Positions 9,172 through 16,551 of a stretch of 64,000 bases of DNA are shown here, piece by piece. Positions within the stretch are counted from its first letter, which is position 1, and the number at the start of each line of letters is the position of its first letter. Origin of the DNA: Phytohabitans aurantiacus (GTDB taxonomy: Bacteria > Actinomycetota > Actinomycetes > Mycobacteriales > Micromonosporaceae); contig NZ_BSDI01000017.1 of the NCBI RefSeq assembly GCF_027923225.1, positions 1 through 64,000 on the forward strand, given 5' to 3'. The notes under the pieces were generated by a model. The model did not search any database. It worked only from the letters and a program-made list of their open reading frames with translations, and had not been told where the DNA came from. The translations under genes were made by a program, and so were the position numbers.

Positions 9172-9867
9172 ATGAACATCACACGATGGCTTCCGCGGAG
9201 CAGGCCGCTGGCCGTGGCGGCGTTGGCCATCACGGCGGTGGCGGCGATCCTCATCCCCGCGCCCGCATCAGCCACCGCCGCCGCCGGCCTCTGTACCTTC
9301 CGGTCGGGCGGCCCCAACAACTGGAGCAACCCGGCACAGGTCAGCGCCGACCTGTTGATCAATTGCAGCGACGTCGGATCCACCGCCTACGCGTCGGTCC
9401 ACCTCTACCGCGACGGGACGCTCGTGGGGTCCGACGACGACTTCGGCATCGGGGGAGCGTGGGCGTACACGGCGGCGAGCTGCGTACCCGGCAACTACGT
9501 GGCGTACTGGTACGCCTCCGTGAGTGACTCCACCGTGCCGGAGTCGTACCGGTGGCAGAGCCCGAGCACCAGCATCAGTTGCGCTCCGCCGCCCCCAGCC
9601 GTGGCCAACCCGGGCAGCCGGAGTACCTACATTTATGACTACGCATATCTGCAAATGACCGCGACCGGCGGGACCGCCCCTTACAACTGGTCCGCCAGCG
9701 GGCTGCCCACGGGTACGTCGATCAACTCCAGCACCGGCGTGATCGCCGGCACCGTTACTCAGTTCGGCACTTACACGGTCACTGTGAGCGCGACCGACGC
9801 GGCGGGTCGCACCGGCAGCACCCAGTTCACCTGGCTCGTCCGGCGCGAGGCCTGTCCAACCTGCTAA
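9172..9867 (+). CDS. Secreted protein with a C-terminal putative Ig (He_PIG-like) domain
   Basis: Start at ATG 9172 (231 aa); a GTG at 9166 is in frame, and AGGAAAGGA at 9153-9161 could serve either. A typical signal peptide (RSRPLAVAALAITAVAAI, then PAPASA) spans the first ~30 residues. The first half of the mature region has four cysteines and aromatic-rich strands. The second half (about 140-228) contains TATGGTAPYNWSASGLPTG and TGVIAGTVTQFGTYTVTVSA, the classic signature of putative Ig domains in extracellular proteins. The function is probably structural or carbohydrate/surface binding. It neighbours the peptide-export module but is transcribed convergently to it. Confidence 0.8.
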   Translation: MNITRWLPRSRPLAVAALAITAVAAILIPAPASATAAAGLCTFRSGGPNNWSNPAQVSADLLINCSDVGSTAYASVHLYRDGTLVGSDDDFGIGGAWAYTAASCVPGNYVAYWYASVSDSTVPESYRWQSPSTSISCAPPPPAVANPGSRSTYIYDYAYLQMTATGGTAPYNWSASGLPTGTSINSSTGVIAGTVTQFGTYTVTVSATDAAGRTGSTQFTWLVRREACPTC

Positions 9868-9912
9868 AAGCGCCGCACCGTCGGGCATCGCCAGCAGCGG
9901 CCACTATCGTTG

Positions 9913-10377
9913 CTACGTGTTCGACGACTGACGGTGGATCGGGCGCAGCACGACGCCGAATAGGTCGCTCGCGGTGACGTAGCCGAAGTCACGGGAGTCG
10001 GAGCTGGCGTCCCGGTTGTCACCTATGGCGATCAGCGCGCCGTCGCGGACCGGGCTGCCGGGCCGCACGGACAGGGTGGGGGCGACCGACGCTGGCACCG
10101 GGTCGCCGGGCGTCGCGATCGCACGCTTGATGAGCCACCGGGCGCTGGTGTCCGGTGCCACGATCGCCTCCAGCTGCCACGGATGCTGGATGACCACGAT
10201 GTCGCCGGCTCTTACCCGGGACAGCGGAGTACGGCGCACCAGCAGCCGGTCGCCAGGGGCGAGCGCGGGTCGCATGCTGTCGCCGAAGACGGTCACGATC
10301 CGCAGCCGCCACCGCAGCCAGCCGACGACCGCGGCCGTCGCCAGCAGGACCAGCCCGGCGATGAGGGACGAGGTCAT
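9913..10377 (-). CDS. S26-family signal peptidase (type I leader peptidase-like)
   Basis: 154 aa from the ATG at 10377, much smaller than a housekeeping LepB. One N-terminal membrane span (about 4-22) is followed by the catalytic serine motif VFGDSMRPAL (S34) and the lysine region WLIKRAIATPGD (K84), then the C-terminal IAIGDNRDASSDSRDFG box, all hallmarks of S26 peptidases. It lies downstream of the cysteine-rich peptide gene on the same strand, separated by a strong hairpin, so it is the obvious candidate to cleave that peptide's leader. The set of neighbours (thioredoxin, ABC exporter, MauE-like protein) supports a dedicated maturation role. It also resembles the small peptidases that process nickel superoxide dismutase, but no sodN is present. 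Confidence 0.88.
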   Translation of the reverse strand: MTSSLIAGLVLLATAAVVGWLRWRLRIVTVFGDSMRPALAPGDRLLVRRTPLSRVRAGDIVVIQHPWQLEAIVAPDTSARWLIKRAIATPGDPVPASVAPTLSVRPGSPVRDGALIAIGDNRDASSDSRDFGYVTASDLFGVVLRPIHRQSSNT

Positions 10378-10432
10378 GACCGTTTGACCCTTCGCTAGTT
10401 CCGCCGCAATTTCGCCAGTCCGACCCTGAGTG

Positions 10433-10463
10433 GTGGCGGCAGGACGCCGGGCCCTGCCGCCAC
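10433..10463 (-). terminator. Hairpin between the cysteine-rich peptide gene and the peptidase gene
   Basis: GTGGCGGCAGG (10433-10443) and CCTGCCGCCAC (10453-10463) form a perfect 11-bp stem with a 9-nt loop, 30 bases after the peptide's stop codon and 56 bases before the peptidase start. A partial terminator here would give far more peptide transcript than peptidase transcript, as is common for precursor-peptide operons. Confidence 0.65.
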
Positions 10464-10492
10464 TGGTCAGCCAGCGCTGTGAAGCGCTCAGG

Positions 10493-10735
10493 TCAGCAGC
10501 CGCAGTACTGGACCGTCCACTTTGAACACGTGCCCGGCATGGTGTAGAAGTACCGGCGGTACCGCACGCGCTGGGTGCCGCCGCAGTAGTTCTGGTGGTA
10601 CGCGCAGGCGAGCTGGGTGCAGACTCCATTGCTGCAGCTCTGCCCGATCAGGCTGCCGCACGCGGGCAGCGCCGCGACCACCGCTCGCGGCACCAGCCGC
10701 TCCAGCAACGCATCGGCAAGACGGCTGATCGCCAT
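10493..10735 (-). CDS. Cysteine-rich small peptide, candidate precursor of a disulfide-rich secreted peptide
   Basis: 80 aa. The first ~25 residues (MAISRLADALLERLVPRA, then VVAALPA) form a charged amphipathic to hydrophobic leader. The remaining ~55 residues hold eight cysteines (26, 34, 39, 44, 51, 70, 78, 80), with motifs SCSNGVC, LACAYHQNYCGG, and a C terminus CSKWTVQYCGC. There are no acidic residues after the leader and many Tyr/Arg, so the core would be basic and aromatic. An even number of cysteines suggests four disulfides. The S26 peptidase follows on the same strand and a thioredoxin-ABC-MauE operon diverges upstream. I do not recognise a named family; a peptide bacteriocin, a signalling peptide or a small structural protein are all possible. 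Confidence 0.72.
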   Translation of the reverse strand: MAISRLADALLERLVPRAVVAALPACGSLIGQSCSNGVCTQLACAYHQNYCGGTQRVRYRRYFYTMPGTCSKWTVQYCGC

Positions 10736-10796
10736 CCCACATCCCTTCTGTCGAGGTCATTCGCGGCCTCGTCGCCCGAATGTCGCCGGTCTTCGA

Positions 10797-10990
10797 GGCC
10801 CGCAGCAGGTTGGCACGGGCGAATTGAGGCGCGGTTGCAGCGGGATTGAATCGGCTGGTCAGCGGCGCTCGGCGGCATGGGCGCGCGCCGGTGTGCGGGT
10901 GGCTCACCACCCAGGACGCCCCCTGCCACCAGCGTTTTCAATTCCGCTGCAAGGCCGTGTCAATCCCGGTCTGCCAACCTGTCGCGGGTC
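10797..10990. repeat. Long imperfect inverted repeat in the divergent intergenic region
   Basis: Two arms of roughly 50 nt (about 10797-10850 and 10937-10990) are inverted copies with an ~86-nt centre. The best blocks are CAGGTTGGCA (10806-10815) against TGCCAACCTG (10972-10981), and TTGCAGCGGGATTGAA (10835-10850) against TTCAATTCCGCTGCAA (10937-10952, one mismatch). It lies between the peptide gene and the thioredoxin operon. It may be mirrored promoter elements, a long hairpin, or a small MITE-like insertion. Confidence 0.6.
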
Positions 10991-11011
10991 GAGTTCGGAT
11001 GACGTATCTGG

Positions 11012-11581
11012 ATGGTGAAGGTGACCTCGTTTCTTATCGCACTCGTGGTGCTGGTCGGCGCCGTTGCCGTACTGAACCTGCTGCTGACCGTGGGGGTGAT
11101 TCGCCGGCTGCGGCAGCACACCGAGAAGCTGACGAACCTGCCTGTGCCGGACGGGACGGCGCCGTCGGTGATGCCCGGCGCGGGCGAGCAGGTCGATGAT
11201 TTCACCGCCACCACGGACGACGGGGAGCCGGTCTCGCGGGACCTGCTGTCGGGACAGACCCTCATCGGGGTGCTCTCGCCCAGCTGCAGCGCGTGTGAGG
11301 AGCGGCTGCCGGAGTTCCTTGTCAGGGCGAAGGAGTTCCCGGGCGGGCGGGGCCAGGTGCTGGCGGTCCTGGCCGGCGAACGGGAGGAGACGGCGGAGTA
11401 CCGGGAGCGGCTCGCACCGGTCGCCCGGCTGGTGATCGAGCCGCTGCTGGACGGGCCGGTCGCCGCCGCGCTGAAGGTGCAAGGCTACCCGGCGTTCGCG
11501 GTGCTCGACTCCACTGGGACGGTGGTGGCCAGCGGACATGACCCGCACCAGCTACAGCTGCTCGCGCCGGCCGTCGCCTGA
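11012..11581 (+). CDS. Membrane-anchored TlpA/MauD-like thioredoxin-fold protein
   Basis: 189 aa. One N-terminal membrane anchor (about 5-28, FLIALVVLVGAVAVLNLLLT) is followed by an extracytoplasmic thioredoxin fold. The active site is LSPSCSACEERLPEF, a CxxC (C-S-A-C) motif at about residues 94-97, and the cis-proline region is visible in VQGYPAFAVLDSTG. Such proteins oxidise, reduce or isomerise disulfides outside the membrane. In methylamine dehydrogenase operons MauD does this for the cysteine-rich light chain. Here it heads an operon with an ABC exporter and a MauE homologue, divergent from an 8-cysteine peptide, which is its likely substrate. The start codon has no strong ribosome site. 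Confidence 0.85.
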   Translation: MVKVTSFLIALVVLVGAVAVLNLLLTVGVIRRLRQHTEKLTNLPVPDGTAPSVMPGAGEQVDDFTATTDDGEPVSRDLLSGQTLIGVLSPSCSACEERLPEFLVRAKEFPGGRGQVLAVLAGEREETAEYRERLAPVARLVIEPLLDGPVAAALKVQGYPAFAVLDSTGTVVASGHDPHQLQLLAPAVA

Positions 11582-11586
11582 ACGCG

Positions 11587-13443
11587 ATGGCCGACCTGAA
11601 CGGGGGCGCCCGGGCCAGCCTCACCGGGCTGACCCGCGCGCTGGCGTTGGCCTGGTGCGCCGGCCGCTACCACCTGGTCGGGTACGGGGCACTGACTCTG
11701 CTGGCGGCGGCGGTCCCGGTCGTGGCCGGGTGGCTGACCAAGTACGCCTTGGACAGGATCGTCGATTCGGCAGCGGGCGTCTCGACGTTGGCCGCCGCGG
11801 GGGTGGGGTTGGCGCTCGCCGGTGTGGTCGGCGGGGTTTCGCCGCACGCGTCCAGCTACCTGACCGCGGAGTTGGGGCGGCGGGTCAGCCTGCTGGCGCA
11901 GGACCGGTTGTTCGTGGCGGCGGAACGGTTCGTGGGACTGCGCCGGTTCGAGGACCCGGCGTTTCTGGACCGGCTGAACCTGGCTCAGCAGGCCGGCGGC
12001 TCCACCCCGAGCCAGGTGGTCTCCGGCGCGTTCGGCATCGGTGGCAACATCGTGACGGTGGTCGGGTTCGTCGGATCGCTGCTCGTGCTCAACCCCCTAC
12101 TGGCGGCCGCGGTGGCGGTCGGCGCGGTGCCGGCGGTGTTCGCGGAGTGGAAGCTGTCCCGGCAGCGTGCGGCGATGATGTGGCGCGTCAGCCCGGCACA
12201 GCGGCGGGAGTTCTTCTTCCAGCAGTTGCTCACCAGCGTGCAGGCGGCGAAGGAACTGCGGCTGTTCGGCGCGAGCGGCCACTTCCGCCAACGGATGCTC
12301 GCTGAGCGGCGCGTCGCCAACGGGGAGAGCCGGCGGATGGACCGGCGGGAGATGCTGACCCAGTCGGGGCTCAGCATGCTCGGCGCGGCGGTCGCCGGGG
12401 CCAGCATGCTGTGGGCACTGTTCGCCGCTACCCGGGGCCAGCTCACCGCCGGCGACGTGATGCTGCTGGTCGGTGCGGTCGCCGCCGTACAGATGGGAGT
12501 CGCCTCGCTGGTGAGCCAGATGATGGTGACCCACCAGGAGCTGACCATGTTCGACCACTACCTGGCGGTGGTCGACAGCGAGCCGGACCTGCCGGTGCGT
12601 GCGCACACCGCGTGGGCGCTACCGCTGCGCTGGGAGATCGAGTTCCGGGAGGTGTGGTTCCGGTATACGCCGGAGCATCCCTGGGCGCTGCGCGGCGTGT
12701 CGTTCCGGGTCCAACGTGGACAGGCGGTTGGGCTGGTCGGCCGCAACGGCGCCGGCAAAAGCACCATGGTCAAGCTGCTGTGCCGGATGTACGACCCGGA
12801 CCGGGGATCGATCCGGTGGGACGGCGTCGACCTGCGCGACATGGACCCCGCCGAGCTACGCCGACGGATCGGCGTGGTGTTCCAGGACTACATGGAGTAC
12901 GACCTGACCGCCGCCGAGAACATCGCCCTCGGCGACCTGGACGCCGGCCACGACCGGGCGAGAGTCGTCGCCGCCGCCCAGGCGGCCGGCATCCACCACA
13001 AGCTCGCCACGCTCCCGCGCGGCTACGACACGTTGCTCACCCGGATGTTCTTCGGCGCGGCCGAGGCGGAGGACCCCGACCCGGAGGCCGGCGTGGTGCT
13101 CTCCGGCGGCCAGTGGCAGCGGGTGGCGCTGGCCCGGGCGCTGCTGCGCGACGAGCGGGACCTGCTCATCCTTGACGAGCCGAGCTCAGGTCTGGACGCC
13201 GAGGCCGAGGCCGAGATCCATCAGACGCTGCGCGGCTTTCGGCAGGGGCGCACGAGCCTGCTGATCTCCCACCGGCTCGGCGCCATCCGGGACGCGGACG
13301 CGCTGGTCGTGCTCGACCAGGGCCGTGTGGTGGAGCAGGGCAGCCATGCCGAGCTGATGGCCGCCGGTGGCGTGTACGCGTCCCTGTTCACCAAGCAGGC
13401 GGCCGGATACCAGTCGCCGGAGCTCTCCGAGGTCGCCACATGA
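11587..13443 (+). CDS. ABC exporter, fused permease-ATPase (half-transporter)
   Basis: 618 aa. The N-terminal ~330 residues hold about six membrane helices of the exporter type. The ATPase domain follows, with Walker A GLVGRNGAGKSTMVKLL (about 381), signature LSGGQWQRVALARALL, Walker B DLLILDEPSSGLDAEAE and the switch histidine in LLISHRLGAI. There is no N-terminal C39 peptidase domain, so leader removal would need a separate protease, consistent with the S26 gene nearby. It overlaps the MauE-like gene by 4 bases and follows the thioredoxin gene by 5 bases. Proposed cargo: the cysteine-rich peptide. The LSGGQWQR form of the signature recurs in the three other ABC exporters of this window, so they are one subfamily. 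Confidence 0.9.
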   Translation: MADLNGGARASLTGLTRALALAWCAGRYHLVGYGALTLLAAAVPVVAGWLTKYALDRIVDSAAGVSTLAAAGVGLALAGVVGGVSPHASSYLTAELGRRVSLLAQDRLFVAAERFVGLRRFEDPAFLDRLNLAQQAGGSTPSQVVSGAFGIGGNIVTVVGFVGSLLVLNPLLAAAVAVGAVPAVFAEWKLSRQRAAMMWRVSPAQRREFFFQQLLTSVQAAKELRLFGASGHFRQRMLAERRVANGESRRMDRREMLTQSGLSMLGAAVAGASMLWALFAATRGQLTAGDVMLLVGAVAAVQMGVASLVSQMMVTHQELTMFDHYLAVVDSEPDLPVRAHTAWALPLRWEIEFREVWFRYTPEHPWALRGVSFRVQRGQAVGLVGRNGAGKSTMVKLLCRMYDPDRGSIRWDGVDLRDMDPAELRRRIGVVFQDYMEYDLTAAENIALGDLDAGHDRARVVAAAQAAGIHHKLATLPRGYDTLLTRMFFGAAEAEDPDPEAGVVLSGGQWQRVALARALLRDERDLLILDEPSSGLDAEAEAEIHQTLRGFRQGRTSLLISHRLGAIRDADALVVLDQGRVVEQGSHAELMAAGGVYASLFTKQAAGYQSPELSEVAT

Positions 13444-13970
13444 TGTCGTATGTCCTGATCGGCCTTCGCAGCCTAATCGCGCTGGTATTCGTGTTCTCGA
13501 TCGCGGGCAAGCTTCGCGGCCGCCGCGCGTTCGACGAGTTCCTGGCCGCCACCGTCCGGCTGTCGCCCCGGCCGTTGCCGGCGGCCCTGGCCCGGTGGCT
13601 GGCGGCCGGCGTGGTGGCCATCGAGCTCGCGGTGGTGCTGCTGCTAACGATGCCGGCGACCACCCCGATCGGGTTCGCGGTCGCCGCCGCACTGCTGCTG
13701 GGCTTTACCGGCACGATCGTGCTGGCACTGCGCCGCGGCGAGCGGGCGCCCTGCCGCTGCTTCGGCTCCACGACACAACCACTCGGGTACCCGCAGGTGG
13801 CGCGCAACCTCGTGCTGCTCGCCGCCGCCGCGCTCGGCCTGGCCGGCGGGCAACTGCCGGCCGCCTCGCCCGACCTGGCCGGTGCCCTGGTCGCGGTCGG
13901 CGCCGGCGCGCTCGCCGCGACGGTGGTGACCATGGCCGACGACATCACCTCGCTATTCCGTCCGGTATAG
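13440..13970 (+). CDS. MauE/DoxX-like redox-associated membrane protein
   Basis: 176 aa with about four to five membrane helices (for example IALVFVFSIAGKL, VVAIELAVVLLLTM, AVAAALLLGFTGTIVLAL). Between helices is GERAPCRCFGSTTQPLG, where a CRC pair is the hallmark of the MauE family; MauE is needed with MauD for making or folding the disulfide-rich methylamine dehydrogenase light chain. It is the last gene of the thioredoxin-ABC-MauE operon and starts inside the ABC stop (ATGA). There is no methylamine dehydrogenase here, so its redox partner is probably the local thioredoxin. The 3' end overlaps the convergent flavin monooxygenase gene by 18 bases. Confidence 0.82.
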   Translation: MMSYVLIGLRSLIALVFVFSIAGKLRGRRAFDEFLAATVRLSPRPLPAALARWLAAGVVAIELAVVLLLTMPATTPIGFAVAAALLLGFTGTIVLALRRGERAPCRCFGSTTQPLGYPQVARNLVLLAAAALGLAGGQLPAASPDLAGALVAVGAGALAATVVTMADDITSLFRPV

Positions 13971-15167
13971 CCAGGTCGCGGCCGGCGTGGACCACTCGAT
14001 GTGGTGGTCGCCCATCCAGCCGCTCGGGTCGGTGTCGGTGCGCTCCAACCGCTTGAACACCCTGGACAGGACGGCGTCGCGAATCACGCGCCCCACCGGG
14101 CCGGTCGCCTTGGAGTCGCCGTTCTGCTTGCCCTGCGCCACGATCCGCTCGACTCGTTCCCGGCGCAGCGACTCGTACACGGCCAGCGCCTCCGGGATGG
14201 ACGGCACGTCGCGCAGGCACTTCGCGAGCACGACGGCGTCTTCGATCGCCATCGACGCGCCCTGGCCGGATGCGGGCGAGGTGGCGTGCGCGGCATCGCC
14301 AATGATCACCATGCGGTCGGTGTGCCAGATCGGCACCGACGGCAGATCGTACGTGGTCCAGCCGGCCAGGATGTCCGAAGTGGACTCGATGATCGCTCGC
14401 GCCGGGGTGCGGTCGGCGCGGAACAGGCCGATGAGCATTTCCCGCCACGCCGAGGCTGGCGTGTTCGCGAGCTCCGCGCGGCTGGGCTCCTCGGTGCGGG
14501 GTGGGTTGGCGAACCACCAGATCTCGCCGTCCGGGGTCTTGAGGTAGCTGAAGAAGCAGCGCTTGCCGAAGATCATGTGCATGACGCCGGGCCTGCCCGG
14601 GACCTCCACGCCGCGCGTGAAGCCGCCGGTATTGAGCAGCGGCACGTACCGGGCGGGTGGCGCGGCGGGGTCGATGAGCTGGCGGGTGCGTGACTGGAGG
14701 CCGTCCGCGCCGATCAGCAGGTCGCCGGTGGCCGTGGTGCCGTCGGCGAAGATCGCCCGCACGCCGCCGTCGACGGGTTCGGCCGAGACGAGGCGCTTGC
14801 CGTACTCGATCGGGATGCCGCGTGCCATGACCGCGTCCCGCAGCGCCCGGTAGAGGTCGGCGCGCCGGATGGTCTGGCTGACCAGGCCGTCCTGCCGGGT
14901 CGGCCCGTTGGGCAACTCGGCCAGCTTCCGTCCGCTGCCGACGTGGAACGCGAACCGCGGGGTCGCGACGCCGCCCTTCACCACCGATTCGAGATCGATC
15001 GCGCGCAGCGCGTCCAGGCCGTTCACCGCCAGCGTCAGGAACGCACCGACGCCGTCAGCGGTCTGGTCGTAGGCCTCGTAGAGCGACGCCTTGATGCCGG
15101 CGTGCCGCAGGGCCATCGCGGCCACGGGACCGGCGACACCACCGCCGATGATCAAGACCCTAGTCAT
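13953..15167 (-). CDS. FAD-dependent monooxygenase (TetX/aromatic hydroxylase-like)
   Basis: 404 aa. FAD-binding fold LIIGGGVAGPVAAMALRHAG at the N terminus, DG motif LLIGADGLQSRTRQLI in the middle, and GD motif MVIIGDAAHATSPASGQGAS near residue 290. It belongs to the single-component flavin hydroxylases common in aromatic polyketide tailoring. It is the leftmost gene that I assign to the polyketide cluster, on the basis of function and of an operator-like palindrome over its start that shares a 10-mer with the PadR promoter at 59.2 kb. The exact reaction (ring hydroxylation or oxidative cleavage) cannot be read from the sequence. Confidence 0.88.
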   Translation of the reverse strand: MTRVLIIGGGVAGPVAAMALRHAGIKASLYEAYDQTADGVGAFLTLAVNGLDALRAIDLESVVKGGVATPRFAFHVGSGRKLAELPNGPTRQDGLVSQTIRRADLYRALRDAVMARGIPIEYGKRLVSAEPVDGGVRAIFADGTTATGDLLIGADGLQSRTRQLIDPAAPPARYVPLLNTGGFTRGVEVPGRPGVMHMIFGKRCFFSYLKTPDGEIWWFANPPRTEEPSRAELANTPASAWREMLIGLFRADRTPARAIIESTSDILAGWTTYDLPSVPIWHTDRMVIIGDAAHATSPASGQGASMAIEDAVVLAKCLRDVPSIPEALAVYESLRRERVERIVAQGKQNGDSKATGPVGRVIRDAVLSRVFKRLERTDTDPSGWMGDHHIEWSTPAATWLYRTE

Positions 15168-15189
15168 GCTATGACTATACCTACTATGA
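15161..15189. promoter_or_regulatory. Operator-like palindrome at the start of the flavin monooxygenase gene
   Basis: TAGTCATGCTATGACTA (15161-15177) is a perfect 7-bp inverted repeat with a 3-nt centre and covers the start codon of the minus-strand gene. Adjacent CCTACTATGA (15180-15189) is the reverse complement of TCATAGTAGG, which is also found at 59206-59215 in the PadR promoter region. A repressor bound here would block both initiation of transcription and translation of the gene. Confidence 0.55.
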
Positions 15190-15201
15190 CCGACGCGATG
15201 T

Positions 15202-16407
15202 CTACCAGGCGACGGGCAGATTCACCGGTGCCCGCACCAGACCGCCGGCGCACCAGATGATGTCGTCGACGTCGGCGGCCAGCCGCAGATCCGGGAAGCG
15301 CCGCAGCAGCGCACCGATCGCGACCTGGAGCTCCATCCTGGCCAGAGCGGCGCCAAGACAGCGGTGAACGCCGTGCCCGAACGCGAAATGGGCGGGCCTG
15401 GGCCGGGCGAAGTCCAGCCGGTCCGGCTCGGCGAAGACCTCCTCGTCGCGGTTCGCCCCGGCCATCAGCGGCATCACGAACTCGCCGCGGCGCACCAGGA
15501 CGCCACCGAGCCGCACGTCCTCGGTGGCGAGGCGGGGCAGGCCGGTCGCCACGCCGGACGGCACGAACCGCAGCATCTCCTCCACCGCGGCGGGCAGCTG
15601 TTCGGGCCGGTCCAGCAGCTCTCGCCGCTGGTCGGGGTGGGTGAGCAGGAGGTACGTGAGGTTGGCGATCTGGTCCGCGGTCGCCTCGTGGCCCGCGACG
15701 AGCAGCATGAACGCTACGGCGAGCAGCTCGTCGGCGGTGAGCGAGCCGCCGTCGATCAACGAGCTGAGCAGATCGTCGCCGGGGCTCGCCCGCTTGCGCT
15801 CGATGAGCTGGGACAGGTACGTCTGAAGCTCCTCCCGCTGCGCCATCAGCTCCTCCACGGTCCGCGTGAAGACCGCCGGTACGGAGAAGGCGTCGGCGAG
15901 CCGGCGGAACGCCTGCCGCTCGGCGGCCGGCACGCCCAGCAGCTCGGCGATGACCAGCGCCGGCAGGGGGAGCGCGTACGCCGCCAGCAGGTCCACCGGC
16001 GCTTCCTGCTGCCGCATCGCGTCGAGCAGCTCCTCGACGGTCCGCTCGGTGAACGGCCGCAACCGCTCCACGCCACGGACGGTGAACGCGCCGGCCAGCA
16101 GCTGCCGCAGCCGGTCGTGCTCCGGCGCGTCGGTGACCAGCAGCACGTTGGCCTGCTGGATGAAGGGCAGGATCCGCGGCTCGTCAGGGCCAACCGCGTC
16201 GGCCCGGCTGAAACGCTGGTCCGTCAGCAGCGCCTTGACGTCGCGGTGGCGCACCGCCAGCCAGGTCGCCTGCCCGTACGGCAGCCGCACCCGGTGCATG
16301 CCCGGCTCCCGGCGCAGCCGCGCCAGCAGTGGATCGGCGTCCAGGCGAGGTGGATCGCCGGCGGGGAAGAGCGGGTGGTCCAGGTCGTCGCGCAGGGTGT
16401 CCACCAT
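15202..16407 (-). CDS. Cytochrome P450
   Basis: 401 aa from the ATG at 16407; the frame stays open far upstream but without conserved sequence. I-helix LLVAGHEATADQ (about 236-247) with the usual acid-threonine pair, EEMLR for the ExxR motif (277-280), and heme loop FAFGHGVHRCLGAAL with the ligand C350. These match actinomycete CYP105/CYP107-like class I P450s, which oxidise secondary metabolites using ferredoxin. A possible redox partner is the ferredoxin at 58332. It is divergent from the glycosyltransferase at 16552 with 144 bp of shared promoter. Its substrate is probably the aromatic polyketide. Confidence 0.93.
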   Translation of the reverse strand: MVDTLRDDLDHPLFPAGDPPRLDADPLLARLRREPGMHRVRLPYGQATWLAVRHRDVKALLTDQRFSRADAVGPDEPRILPFIQQANVLLVTDAPEHDRLRQLLAGAFTVRGVERLRPFTERTVEELLDAMRQQEAPVDLLAAYALPLPALVIAELLGVPAAERQAFRRLADAFSVPAVFTRTVEELMAQREELQTYLSQLIERKRASPGDDLLSSLIDGGSLTADELLAVAFMLLVAGHEATADQIANLTYLLLTHPDQRRELLDRPEQLPAAVEEMLRFVPSGVATGLPRLATEDVRLGGVLVRRGEFVMPLMAGANRDEEVFAEPDRLDFARPRPAHFAFGHGVHRCLGAALARMELQVAIGALLRRFPDLRLAADVDDIIWCAGGLVRAPVNLPVAW

Positions 16408-16441
16408 GGCCAGAGGATTCCCATCCGTACTGGACGCGCGC

Positions 16442-16484
16442 TCAAGGCCGGATTGAACGGGCCCCTGTCCAGCGGCTCTCCAGC
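16442..16484 (+). promoter_or_regulatory. SARP-type 11-bp repeats upstream of the glycosyltransferase
   Basis: TCAAGG (16442) and TTGAAC (16453), then TCCAGC (16468) and TCCAGC (16479), each pair 11 bp apart. The second pair lies 67 bp before the start at 16552. The block could also serve the divergent P450. Confidence 0.5.
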
Positions 16485-16551
16485 CGGCGTCGACCAGTGC
16501 CCCGCAGCATGTGTGCCGACCCGACGGCACGTCCACGAACCGGAGGACCTC

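Noticed and set aside
11012..13970. Methylamine utilisation operon, because of MauD/MauE-like genes
   Set aside because: No methylamine dehydrogenase subunits or amicyanin genes are present; an 8-Cys peptide and an exporter occupy that place.
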